64,000 bases of DNA from Colwellia piezophila ATCC BAA-637 (GTDB taxonomy: Bacteria; Pseudomonadota; Gammaproteobacteria; Enterobacterales; Alteromonadaceae). The stretch spans positions 62,001-126,000 of the forward strand of contig NZ_KB905174.1 of the NCBI RefSeq assembly GCF_000378625.1, given 5' to 3'. The notes under the pieces are model-generated. The model had not been told where the DNA came from. It was given only the letters and a program-made list of their open reading frames with translations, and did not search any database. Positions 55,873-64,000 of the stretch are shown here, piece after piece (the first letter of the stretch is position 1; each line of letters opens with the position of its first letter). Made by a program: the position numbers and the translations under genes.

Positions 55873-56619
55873 TCACCGTTTAATGCCGAGTTTAGTTTGC
55901 ACCTTCTGCATATGCTCTCGAAAACTCTTATCAAACTTACTCTCGCCACAAGAAAAATAAGCAGTGCTTGCTTCTACAGGGCTACCTAATATCTGTTCGC
56001 GTTGCATAGTGCAGGTACCGTTGTCATTTTTGGTGATAGAGCCTACATGAGAGGTACTGGTATTACGTTTATGTTGTTGTTCTGCGGTGAGTGGTACCAA
56101 CGTTTTTGGTACCGGGAAAGGGTCTCCATGCATGATGGCAGCAGAGCGTTTTTGTGTTAACTCTGAAAATGCCTTATCACGCTGTTGATTAGCTAAGTTT
56201 TTTCTAAGCTGAGATAAACGATCATAACTAGAAGAATTGCCTCGGCTAACAGCAGCTACTTTATTTTTAATGGTCATAGAGTCAATTTTCACCGCATTAG
56301 TCACTTGGGTAGGTAGTGCTTTCGTTGTCGCTTTCCCCAGGGGGGTTTTTTTGACGGTGGGCTTTTGCGCTAATTTCTGTGCAACGATTATTTTTTCAGC
56401 AACGCTTTTGACCATGATGTCTTTTTTCGGCGCTACCTTTTTAGCTAGCGTTTTTTTTGGTACAGAGTACAAAAAGCTTTTGATTATGGTGTTTTTGACT
56501 TTTATTTTTTCTTGTTTGCTCGCTTTAGGGGCGTTTTTAAAACTATAAATTAATACAAATAATAAAATTAAGTGCAGCAATACAGAAACAGTAATGGCAG
56601 TGTAAGATCCCTTTAACAC
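55873..56619 (-). CDS. Membrane-anchored Lys/Pro-rich protein, TonB/TolA-like N-terminus
   Basis: A 248-residue protein. It has a single N-terminal TM helix (SVLLHLILLFVLIYSF, about 11-27) with the S-x-x-L-H-L pattern seen in TonB and TolA, then a long Lys/Ala/Pro-rich stretch that could span the periplasm (about 35-110). The C-terminal third contains an isolated segment with two cysteines (NGTCTMQ, YFSCGE) and is not the TonB or TolA C-domain. The start is GTG at 56619. It converges with the GGDEF-EAL gene (5-bp gap). The function is unknown; an envelope-spanning linker is inferred. Confidence 0.6.
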   Translation of the reverse strand: MLKGSYTAITVSVLLHLILLFVLIYSFKNAPKASKQEKIKVKNTIIKSFLYSVPKKTLAKKVAPKKDIMVKSVAEKIIVAQKLAQKPTVKKTPLGKATTKALPTQVTNAVKIDSMTIKNKVAAVSRGNSSSYDRLSQLRKNLANQQRDKAFSELTQKRSAAIMHGDPFPVPKTLVPLTAEQQHKRNTSTSHVGSITKNDNGTCTMQREQILGSPVEASTAYFSCGESKFDKSFREHMQKVQTKLGIKR

Positions 56620-56660
56620 AGAGTTTTTATCTTTTAGTTACAATAAGTAAAATTATAGAC

Positions 56661-56702
56661 AAAAAAAAACACCACAGGTTCAATACTCTGTGGTGTTTTT
56701 TA
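56661..56702 (-). terminator. Terminator after plsB
   Basis: A 13-bp stem (56665-56677 and 56688-56700, core ACACCACAG/CTGTGGTGT) with a 10-nt loop and A/T runs on both sides. On the minus strand it follows plsB by 28 bp and ends in a long U-run. It separates plsB from the TonB/TolA-like gene. Confidence 0.9.
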
Positions 56703-56727
56703 GTATTATTAACCTGTAATCATGCTC

Positions 56728-59163
56728 TTAACGAGCTATGCTTTGTAATACTTCAATATCTACCAAATTAATTACGGTGGCTTTTATATCAGCCATACTG
56801 TCACTAGCGATAAGCAAACCGTCATCATCAACGTTAATATAACCTTGTTGACGAATACTAGCGATTAACGTTGCTTGAGCACGTTTGTCGATAAATTCAG
56901 GCGCATTAATATTGTTTAAAACCGATAAGCGCTTAGCGATGTCGACAACCTTGGTTTCTAAGTCACGTTTGCTTAACGGCGCTAAACGACTAGTGAGCGA
57001 GGTAATGATGGCTAGGCGTTGTAAGCTTTCATCAACACACTCTGCTAGAGAGTGTACTCGGCTCAGCAGTGCAACATCGTCAGTAAGCGACCAAAAGCCA
57101 GCCTTACTTTGTTTAACAATATTACCTGTTTCTAAATACCTTAATACTTGTTGGGCTTGTTCGGCAACTTGTGCTGCATCTTGGTATAAATAGAGATCTT
57201 CTTTTAGTAACGCCATTAACGCTTGTACTTTGGCAATTAAGTCATCTTGATTAATTTTGTTATGTCGATCGAGTAAGCGACAAACCAGAGCTGGCAGTAC
57301 GAAGGTGTGTAAAATGTTATTACGATAATAACGCATTTCTAATTTTGCCGTTGTAGATAGTGATACTAGGCTACCAAAGCTATCTTCGGTAATTGTTACC
57401 TTATTGAGTGAAGTAACATGTGTTAGTAACTGTGCTCCAGTCTCTTTTGGAACCGTCAGCTGTTCACTAAAGGGTGCTTGGCGCTGTAGGTTTAAGAAAA
57501 AATCGAGTTGAGTTTCTAACTCAACTTTAGATAAGGCTTTATTTTTACTCGCTTCTAAAATCAAAGCAATTAAAGCCACGCCATTTAATGCGGCACTCTT
57601 GTTAATGTTTTCCATGACTTTTTCAGCCAGGACATTGACTGTTGGGGTTAACCAGCTAGGTTTTTGCGGATCAATTGGATCAATAGCGTCTTTCCAGTCA
57701 GGCACTTGTTTATTTAAAAACTCATTAATATTCATCGGCTCGCCAAAATTTACATAACCATTACCATAGTTACGTAAACTCTTAATGGCTTTGAGTACGC
57801 CAAACATTGACTCACTTTTTTTCTCGCTACCACTTAATTCTTTATGGTAGGTGCCGACTTCCATCACATGTTCATAGCCTAAATAAACAGGCACTAAGGT
57901 GAGAGGTCTATCAATACCGCGTAACAAGCTTTGAATAGTCATGGCCAACATGCCTGTTTTCGGCGATAACAATCGGCCAGTACGACTACGGCCACCTTCA
58001 GTGTAATATTTAACGGCATAGCCACGTTCAAATAACAGCCCTAAATATTCACGGAAAATCGTCGAATATAAACGGTTGCCGCCAAAGCTACGACGAATGA
58101 AAAATGCGCCACCTTTTCTAAATACAGAACCAGCAGGCCAAAAATTTAAGTTAATGCCCGCTGCAATACGTGGCATTACTAAGCCTTCTTGCAATATAAC
58201 GTAGGAAAGTAATAAGTAATCCATATGGCTGCGATGACACGGTACATAAATAATTTCATGGCCATCTTGCGCTAATTTCCGTAATACTTTGGCGTTGCTG
58301 ACATTAATAGTGCTATATAAGCGCTTCCATAACCAATGCAAAATAATTTCACCAAAACGGACCCAAGAAACACTGTAGTCACCGGCAATTTCGTTCATTA
58401 TGGCGAGTGCTTGTTTTTTTATTACCGCTTCTGAGACTTTCTTACTTTTGGCTTCGTCACTGATCATACGTTTGATTGATGGATTGGCCAGAAGGGCGGT
58501 AAACATCTGCTTGCGATGCATTAATCTTGGCCCTTTAGCGGCGATGGTTTGGCGATGGAAATGAAAGCGCGCCACGCGTAAAAATTTATGAGTAGCAGCT
58601 TCATCAGTACCATGGTCATCCGAAATATTGCGGAACGAAAAAGCTTCGCTAAAACGTACTAAAGTATCGCGACCTAAAAACATCACAATGAAAAGCTTAC
58701 GCAGCCAACTGGGTGACTCTTGATCTGCTAATAGCGTACCAATATTCAGGTTTTTACGTTCTTTTGTTGGTGTACGCCCCCAAATTAAATTGGCAGGAAT
58801 TAGCTTAGCATCAAGGTTTTCGTCTAGGGCATGCTGTTTTAATATCTCTATTCCCTGGGCGGTTGCTGTAGTTTTACTTGCTTTGCGCCAGGAAAAAATG
58901 GGTGTTGGTTTTGCTAGGCAAAGAGTACGCTGAAAGGTTTTACCGTTAATGGTTACTTGCCCAAGAGGGTCCGGCAGATTTTGCTTTTTACAGGCACTTT
59001 GCAAGCTTAATAAATCAGAGGCTGATTTATGACGAACAATATAAAAAATAGGCTGACTGTTTTGTTCCGTAATACTTTGACTGTCAGTAATTATTTTACT
59101 GCGGACCAGTAACTTAAGCGGATATTTTAATAAAAAATAGAAAAAAGAACGTAAAACCAACAT
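56728..59163 (-). CDS. plsB: Glycerol-3-phosphate O-acyltransferase
   Basis: Catalyses the first acylation of glycerol-3-phosphate in phospholipid synthesis at the inner membrane. The 811-residue protein has the acyltransferase motifs in order: VPCHRSHMDYLLLS (HX4D, near residue 305), FFIRRSFGGNRLYS, YTEGGRSRTGRLLSPK and TLVPVYLGYE. Length matches E. coli PlsB (807). It stands alone, ended by a terminator. Confidence 0.97.
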   Translation of the reverse strand: MLVLRSFFYFLLKYPLKLLVRSKIITDSQSITEQNSQPIFYIVRHKSASDLLSLQSACKKQNLPDPLGQVTINGKTFQRTLCLAKPTPIFSWRKASKTTATAQGIEILKQHALDENLDAKLIPANLIWGRTPTKERKNLNIGTLLADQESPSWLRKLFIVMFLGRDTLVRFSEAFSFRNISDDHGTDEAATHKFLRVARFHFHRQTIAAKGPRLMHRKQMFTALLANPSIKRMISDEAKSKKVSEAVIKKQALAIMNEIAGDYSVSWVRFGEIILHWLWKRLYSTINVSNAKVLRKLAQDGHEIIYVPCHRSHMDYLLLSYVILQEGLVMPRIAAGINLNFWPAGSVFRKGGAFFIRRSFGGNRLYSTIFREYLGLLFERGYAVKYYTEGGRSRTGRLLSPKTGMLAMTIQSLLRGIDRPLTLVPVYLGYEHVMEVGTYHKELSGSEKKSESMFGVLKAIKSLRNYGNGYVNFGEPMNINEFLNKQVPDWKDAIDPIDPQKPSWLTPTVNVLAEKVMENINKSAALNGVALIALILEASKNKALSKVELETQLDFFLNLQRQAPFSEQLTVPKETGAQLLTHVTSLNKVTITEDSFGSLVSLSTTAKLEMRYYRNNILHTFVLPALVCRLLDRHNKINQDDLIAKVQALMALLKEDLYLYQDAAQVAEQAQQVLRYLETGNIVKQSKAGFWSLTDDVALLSRVHSLAECVDESLQRLAIITSLTSRLAPLSKRDLETKVVDIAKRLSVLNNINAPEFIDKRAQATLIASIRQQGYINVDDDGLLIASDSMADIKATVINLVDIEVLQSIAR

Positions 59164-59289
59164 TTTGAATTGCTCGAATGAGTTATTAACTGCTATAAAA
59201 AAGAGATTTTAGCACCATTAGTTAAAATTGTCTTGGTTTGTAAATAAAGTGAGGGCACACTATCGTCACTGTGTTTACCACTTGTTAAA

Positions 59290-59486
59290 TAACCTGAACT
59301 CGGCTTAACAAATGTTTCTCTAGCAGCTATTTTATCTTACTCCGGCGTTAAATTTACTTGTAATAGACCAGTTATTGACGCGAAATTTGCCTTGAATTAA
59401 GACAAACTATCAAGCTAGAGAGGAGATTGAAATATTTGCAATTATATATCAATCAGTTAACTATATCTTAAGCCGAGTTCAGGTTA
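59290..59486. repeat. Inverted-repeat element (MITE-like) upstream of the NYN gene
   Basis: The 349-bp gap between plsB and the NYN-domain gene holds a 197-bp element. It is bounded by a perfect 19-bp inverted repeat, TAACCTGAACTCGGCTTAA at 59290-59308 and its complement at 59468-59486. Inside, further matching segments (TCTCTAGC with GCTAGAGA) give a long imperfect hairpin. There is no coding capacity. It resembles a miniature transposable element or REP-type dispersed repeat; the right end is 26 bp from the next start codon, so it may also affect that gene. Confidence 0.65.
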
Positions 59487-59512
59487 AATACCTTTAATTT
59501 CAGGAGCTGACA

Positions 59513-59986
59513 TTGAAAAAAATAGCTGTGTTTGTTGATGTGCAAAACATTTATTACACCACCAGAGATGTTTTTGCTAAGCAATTTAACTATCGAATGT
59601 TATGGCAGGAATTACTGGCTCAAGGAGATATTGTTACGGCTAAGGCCTATGCCATTCAACGTAGTGATGATCAGCAACATAAGTTTCAAAAAGCGCTTAA
59701 ACACATAGGCTTTGATGTCAAACTTAAACCTTTTATTCAACGTCGAGATGGCTCTGCCAAAGGTGATTGGGATGTTGGCATCACCATAGATATTATGGAA
59801 ACCGCTCCAGATGTCGACTGTATTATTTTACTTTCGGGTGATGGCGATTTCGATTTATTGTTACGCAAAGTCCGAGAAAAGTATGGCGTCACTACTGAAG
59901 TCTATAGCGTTGCTAGCTTAACGGCTAAATCGCTGATAGACGCTGTCGATATCCATCATAAAATAGAACAAAGCTTATTAATGTAG
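59513..59986 (+). CDS. NYN-domain protein (LabA/DUF88 family)
   Basis: A 157-residue PIN-like ribonuclease-fold protein. The acidic residues of the NYN active site are visible: FVDVQNIYY (Asp9, Asn12), GDWDVGITIDIM and LLSGDGDFDLLL. Members are predicted RNA-cleaving or RNA-binding proteins. The start is TTG at 59513 with AGGAG six bases ahead; no ATG in frame would keep the FVDVQN strand. It lies directly beside the inverted-repeat element. Confidence 0.88.
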   Translation: MKKIAVFVDVQNIYYTTRDVFAKQFNYRMLWQELLAQGDIVTAKAYAIQRSDDQQHKFQKALKHIGFDVKLKPFIQRRDGSAKGDWDVGITIDIMETAPDVDCIILLSGDGDFDLLLRKVREKYGVTTEVYSVASLTAKSLIDAVDIHHKIEQSLLM

Positions 59987-60042
59987 GCTAGTTGCATTCA
60001 TTTACCGCGCTCAGGTGGAATGGGTGGAGAACATCGCCAATA

Positions 60043-60780
60043 TTAATGAAGCTTATCTTTATGCTTTTTCACTAAGTAAGCGGTTAACACCAACGCGATA
60101 ATAAACAAGGCTGCACTGGCGATTAGTTCATTTTTTGCTCCTAATCGTATGCCACTGCCAGCTAATGAAAAAATAATCATTTGTGGAATAAAGCCAATAA
60201 AAGAACCGCTAACATAAACGGGCATTGATACCTTGCTAACACCAGCAATAATATTGGTAAGAAAATTACTACCTATCGGTAAGATGCGAATAACGATGGC
60301 TTTTAAAAAGGTCTGTTCACCGAGGAAAATGGATAACTTTGTTAATTGATTGGGATATCTGCGAGTGATCTTAGCGCTCAATAGGTAACGAGCGACACTA
60401 AAGGTAATCAGGCAGCCTAATGTTGCTGCTAAAGTAGCTATAATTACGCCGATGACAGCACCTAAGTTGATTCCCGCTACTAAAGCGGCAATTTGTCTCG
60501 GTAAGCCGATACTGGTTGCCAGTGATAAAAAGGTGAATAATACTAAGGTATTAAAATAGGGTGAACTGCCTTCTTGTTGCCAGTTAAGTTTTTCCACTAA
60601 GCTAACCGTCCATTCACTTAAGCTAAAGCCTGGTTCTGTTGTAAGCAATACCGAGGCAGCTAGCGGCGTTTGTACCTGCCATTGATACAAGCCAGTGACG
60701 ATAATAATTATCATAATAAGACCTGCCAATAGTTTAGCGGTACCTGGATTTGAGAAAATAAGAAAAAGTTTAGAAAACAT
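60043..60780 (-). CDS. TVP38/TMEM64 family membrane protein
   Basis: A 245-residue inner-membrane protein with about six hydrophobic segments and the VTT (DedA-like) core: SIGLPRQIAALVAGINLGAVIG, then GCLITFSVARYLL, and RILPIGSNFLTNIIAGVSKVSMPVYVSGSFIG. Relatives are implicated in lipid flipping or membrane homeostasis. It converges with the NYN gene and is followed on the same strand by no close partner. Confidence 0.88.
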   Translation of the reverse strand: MFSKLFLIFSNPGTAKLLAGLIMIIIIVTGLYQWQVQTPLAASVLLTTEPGFSLSEWTVSLVEKLNWQQEGSSPYFNTLVLFTFLSLATSIGLPRQIAALVAGINLGAVIGVIIATLAATLGCLITFSVARYLLSAKITRRYPNQLTKLSIFLGEQTFLKAIVIRILPIGSNFLTNIIAGVSKVSMPVYVSGSFIGFIPQMIIFSLAGSGIRLGAKNELIASAALFIIALVLTAYLVKKHKDKLH

Positions 60781-60927
60781 AAGGATACCAGGTGGGTTAA
60801 TTAATTAGCCACTTAGCCAAAATTCAAAGGCTACAGGCAAAGTGTGGCTTGAGCAAGGGAGTTTAGTTAGTGAGTATGCAGTTACATTAGCTGAAGAGCT
60901 ACATTCATCTATTTTTCGGCTAAATTA

Positions 60928-63078
60928 TTACTGAGTTTTATTTAAACTGTCTAATAGCTTGGCTTTCGCTTGAGCAAATTCATCCACGCTTAAAAAACCT
61001 TGCAGTTGTAGTTTAACTAATTTTTCGAGGGCGTTCACTAACTCTGTTTCTATCTGTCCATTGTTATGCTTATTTTGCTTGGTAATAGCTGGCGGGCATT
61101 GTTGAGCTTCGATTGTCTGTTTAGATTTTTTATCGAGTGTAGGTTCAATATGGGTTGCTGGGCGAATAATCGCTGCTTGTATATGTAGCGGGGTATCATC
61201 GTGGCTTTTATGTCCACTTTGCACTATCTCTGTCGCAGCGACTTTAGCTTTTATCATTCGTTTGGGGGTATGGGCACTATTAATATGCCGGGCAATAAGC
61301 CAACACCAATCAAGGACAGCATCGACTACTTCAAAGTAACTGCCTTTAGTGATCCTATCGCTGCCTTTACGTAAATATAAACAGATTACTTGACTACTTT
61401 TTTCACCGGTATTAATCACTAAGCTAATCCGCCTAACCCTATAGTCAACCATCTTAGCAATTTGCTCTTTATGAAATATTTCGCGTACCTCGTGTTCTTG
61501 TGTGTCATTAAATCCACGACCTAAGCTAGTATTCACTGTGGCAATAACCAAATCACCAAGTAAGATTTGACACTGTTTAATCTCGGTTAATAATATAACT
61601 TTCTCTGCTTTGTGCTCGTGACGACGAAATAAGTTGATAGCTAACTTATCTTCAGTTAGAGCTAGGTTTGAAAACTCTCTGCGTACTAAAGCTTTAGAAG
61701 AATTTTTCTGTATGTTTTTTTGATAAACAATATAGCTACCAAATAAGCACACTATAAAAGCAAAGAAGAAAGCGATACTGCCGGAGGTGCTTTTTTTTGC
61801 ATCTTCATTGTTATGGCCAAGGTTGATGTTTTGTTGAAATAGCTGATAGATAGCACCAGAATCTTCATTGAAAAACAGTACTTCTCTGCGATTGTCTTGA
61901 AATAGACTTAATTGAACGGCATTTAATTCTTTTTGCTGTAATGGCCATTCTGATTGAGGTTTTGAAAGTGCTTTGTCCGGCGATTTTTTACGTTGGTTAA
62001 TTGTTATTTCTGGGGAGTCATTATTATAGGGTAGCGAATTTAGTTGCCAGTATTGCTTGTCCTTCTGTAACAATATTAATTTATTGCGCAGTCCAGGTGC
62101 ATTCTTACCTTGATACATTAGCAAGCTGTTGGCTACTAAGGCTTCTTTAGGTTGATATATAAAGTTTTTAGGTGAATATTCACGCCAATCCTCACCACCG
62201 TAACCGTAAGATAGCCAATGCGTTGAAGAACCCTTCAGCTGATATTGATGAGAGAGTAATAATTTATTTGAGTATTTATCAGGCCATATAAATTGCGTTA
62301 TTTGGCCTGCGCCAAGTAAGTATAGAATGTTATCAATACTTTCATTGGCATAGTAAGGGTTGCTGTGGGGAATACTGTAGCTACCAGAGGCTACTTTCTG
62401 TGGAGCGATACGTAAAATAGCGCCAGAATAAAGCGGGTATTTTGCTAACCGTGGGCTTTGAGTTAAGGCGATATAAAGTAGACCAAAATCATCATGCCAT
62501 GACTTACTAAACGGATTAAAGCTTAATTGAGTGATGCCATTTTCTTGCGTAGGAATGGCTATCTTTAACACTTCACGTTGCGTTAAAAAGTCAATTTTTT
62601 TAGCTGAATTTAACTGCCATTCGGTAATGACGCTATCAAAATTCAATGATTGGTCTATCGCAGTTTCGATTAGACGTTTGCTGGGGTTATCGGAAGCGTG
62701 TGCTATATGGGCGGTATAAAAAGTAGCATAACCCTCTTGATCGCGTAAGGAAAAGTTAGGGTGTAGAGTAAAGGCTGTTAGTTGGATAATGGCTTTGTCG
62801 GTGGCTAATTGTTGTAAATCTAACAATAACGTGGTGTTTTTAGGTTTATCTTGCGATAACTGATAAATTTTACCTTGTCTATTAGCCAGGAAATAATTTT
62901 GACTGTTGCCCGGCTGCTCAATTAATTGCAGCCACTGATTGTTATTGCTGCTTAGCTGTGGTGCTTGTGCGACTTTTTGTAATAAATATTGTTTTTGTTC
63001 ACTGGCACTGCTGCTACTGAAGGTCAGTTGGAGGCAGAGTAAAACAAATAAAAAAAAGCTGTTTCTTGCGCTAAGCAT
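60928..63078 (-). CDS. Exported beta-propeller (sorbosone-dehydrogenase-like) protein with TM helix and SHOCT domain
   Basis: A 716-residue chimeric-looking protein. A signal peptide is followed by a region (about 30-390) resembling the glucose/sorbosone dehydrogenase propeller (QNYFLANRQGKIYQL, LTAFTLHPNF, GYATFYTAHIAHA, LLGAGQITQFIWPD). A TM helix near 433-452 leads to a cytoplasmic part with a PH-like beta region (about 465-600). A short C-terminal SHOCT domain (LVKLQLQGFLSVDEFAQAKAKLL) ends it. This topology suggests a periplasmic sensor coupled to a cytoplasmic module. PQQ ligands were not confirmed, so enzymatic activity is uncertain. Confidence 0.65.
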   Translation of the reverse strand: MLSARNSFFLFVLLCLQLTFSSSSASEQKQYLLQKVAQAPQLSSNNNQWLQLIEQPGNSQNYFLANRQGKIYQLSQDKPKNTTLLLDLQQLATDKAIIQLTAFTLHPNFSLRDQEGYATFYTAHIAHASDNPSKRLIETAIDQSLNFDSVITEWQLNSAKKIDFLTQREVLKIAIPTQENGITQLSFNPFSKSWHDDFGLLYIALTQSPRLAKYPLYSGAILRIAPQKVASGSYSIPHSNPYYANESIDNILYLLGAGQITQFIWPDKYSNKLLLSHQYQLKGSSTHWLSYGYGGEDWREYSPKNFIYQPKEALVANSLLMYQGKNAPGLRNKLILLQKDKQYWQLNSLPYNNDSPEITINQRKKSPDKALSKPQSEWPLQQKELNAVQLSLFQDNRREVLFFNEDSGAIYQLFQQNINLGHNNEDAKKSTSGSIAFFFAFIVCLFGSYIVYQKNIQKNSSKALVRREFSNLALTEDKLAINLFRRHEHKAEKVILLTEIKQCQILLGDLVIATVNTSLGRGFNDTQEHEVREIFHKEQIAKMVDYRVRRISLVINTGEKSSQVICLYLRKGSDRITKGSYFEVVDAVLDWCWLIARHINSAHTPKRMIKAKVAATEIVQSGHKSHDDTPLHIQAAIIRPATHIEPTLDKKSKQTIEAQQCPPAITKQNKHNNGQIETELVNALEKLVKLQLQGFLSVDEFAQAKAKLLDSLNKTQ

Positions 63079-63124
63079 TAAATTGAGTCACCCATAGTTC
63101 AGTATTGTGCTAACTGATATCTGT

Positions 63125-63823
63125 TTACGTGCCCTTAAATAAGTGCACCCTTTTCACTTCAATGAACTGATCCTTGTTAGCGCCACTGGTATAGCTTAAT
63201 TTCCCTTCTAGCATCAGGTCATCACCAATATTGCCACTCTCTGCTAAATATTGTGCTTGTTTACCCCACACTTGGATAGTACGTTCCACTGAGATAGTCT
63301 GCCATGCTTGTTTGTCAGTATTGTAAACATGTTGATTAATAACAACGTTAGCTTGAGTAATATTTTTACTTTGTTCGGTTAACATCAGCTTTGGTTGTGA
63401 TGTTAATTGTGCACTGCAATGTATTTGATTGATTGCCTGAGTATAGCCTTTACTAAATTTTTGCACGAAATTAGCATGAACAATACCTAAATGGTGGCTG
63501 TTTTTATCCGTTGCTTTTGGCTTAATATTACTTAAATAGCCATGTAGAAGAATAATATCACCTTTAATTGCATGCTGTAATGCCTGCTCTACTAACTCTC
63601 CTTCAACCTTGACATGATGATAGCTAGTCCACTCTTTATAGTTATTGGTTTTTTTATCCAACCATTTACTCGACGTGGCTAACACTATCTCGGTCACTGC
63701 GGTAGCTGGATTAGCACGATAACGAATATCTGGAGTTGCTACTAAATTACCCAATAAAGTCACGGCACAAAGCTGTGGTTTTGGTGTTTGTAGATGTTTA
63801 TTAACAGCAGTGGGTAATGACAA
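63125..63823 (-). CDS. SSB-like protein with two OB-fold domains
   Basis: A 232-residue protein. The first half (about 15-120) has the single-stranded-DNA-binding protein pattern: VTLLGNLVATPDIRY, VTEIVLATSS, WTSYHHVKVEGELVEQA and GDIILLHGYLS. The second half repeats it more loosely (ANVVINQHVY, SVERTIQVWGKQAQYLAE, GDDLMLEGKLSY, FIEVKRVHLF). There is no acidic SSB tail. The start is set at TTG 63823, where AGGA lies seven bases upstream; an in-frame TTG at 63898 lacks a ribosome-binding site. It is probably an accessory DNA-binding protein rather than the essential SSB. Confidence 0.75.
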   Translation of the reverse strand: MSLPTAVNKHLQTPKPQLCAVTLLGNLVATPDIRYRANPATAVTEIVLATSSKWLDKKTNNYKEWTSYHHVKVEGELVEQALQHAIKGDIILLHGYLSNIKPKATDKNSHHLGIVHANFVQKFSKGYTQAINQIHCSAQLTSQPKLMLTEQSKNITQANVVINQHVYNTDKQAWQTISVERTIQVWGKQAQYLAESGNIGDDLMLEGKLSYTSGANKDQFIEVKRVHLFKGT

Positions 63824-64000
63824 AATTTTTTCCTGTGAGTGTAATTGTTTACAAAGTATTGAGTTTTCTATTATCTCTTTGCATGATAATTGGAGCAAGT
63901 GTTTATATTTTAATATGAATACGGTAGAGTTGTTAATAACATGTTTCAGAATGTATCAATATATTTTAAGGAAGAAAAATGATTCTATGTAGTAAAAAAA

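Overview
The window looks like a chromosomal segment of an A+T-rich marine gammaproteobacterium of the Alteromonadales, most likely Colwellia or a close relative. This is inferred from the housekeeping genes (rph, pyrE, yicC, plsB, ubiCA, kbl-tdh, glpEG, kdkA-waaA), an orphan FliL, a TRAP transporter, c-di-GMP genes and codon use. No database search was run. No tRNA, rRNA or CRISPR array was recognised.

Bases 1-6.8 kb (minus strand) form a restriction/defence cluster: mrr, hsdR, a Fic protein, and the N-terminal part of hsdM, which runs off the left edge (hsdS is presumably beyond). Two identically built palindromes lie upstream of fic. From 8.1 to 16.1 kb is a complete nitrous oxide reductase cluster, transcribed nosR-nosZ-nosD-nosF-nosY-nosL. 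It is flanked by two directly repeated copies (7.12-7.37 and 17.17-17.42 kb) of a ~245-bp non-coding sequence carrying CTGCGAA iterons. The right copy abuts the 3' end of a YagK/YfjJ (inovirus Gp2-like) replication protein.

That Rep gene, two AlpA-like regulators, an unknown protein with an AT-hook-like motif and a P4-type integrase (17.4-21.1 kb) form an integrated element ending at the 3' end of yicC. This is the insertion site known for SXT/R391-mobilisable islands. Its left end is not identified, so the island may be only ~4 kb or may include the nos and restriction genes.

Bases 21.2-28.8 kb hold yicC, a thioredoxin / gluconate-dehydrogenase-subunit-3-like / GMC oxidoreductase operon, rph, pyrE and a secreted alpha/beta hydrolase. 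Bases 29.1-36.4 kb hold a MacA/MacB-type ABC system followed by an NtrC-class response regulator and histidine kinase. A near-consensus sigma-54 promoter with two upstream CATCCC-N6-GGGATG palindromes precedes the transporter, which suggests the two-component system controls it.

Bases 36.5-50.4 kb hold two small unknown genes, lipopolysaccharide Kdo genes (waaA-kdkA), an Lrp-type regulator divergent from kbl-tdh (threonine catabolism), glpE-glpG, an orphan FliL, ubiC-ubiA (ubiquinone) and a TRAP dctP-dctQ-dctM operon with an attenuator-like hairpin after dctP. Bases 50.7-55.9 kb hold a translationally overlapping operon (outer-membrane barrel, small binding protein, GGDEF sensor, GGDEF-EAL protein). 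The right end carries a TonB/TolA-like anchored protein, plsB, a ~200-bp inverted-repeat element, a NYN-domain protein, a TVP38/TMEM64 membrane protein, a beta-propeller/SHOCT protein and a tandem-OB-fold SSB-like protein.
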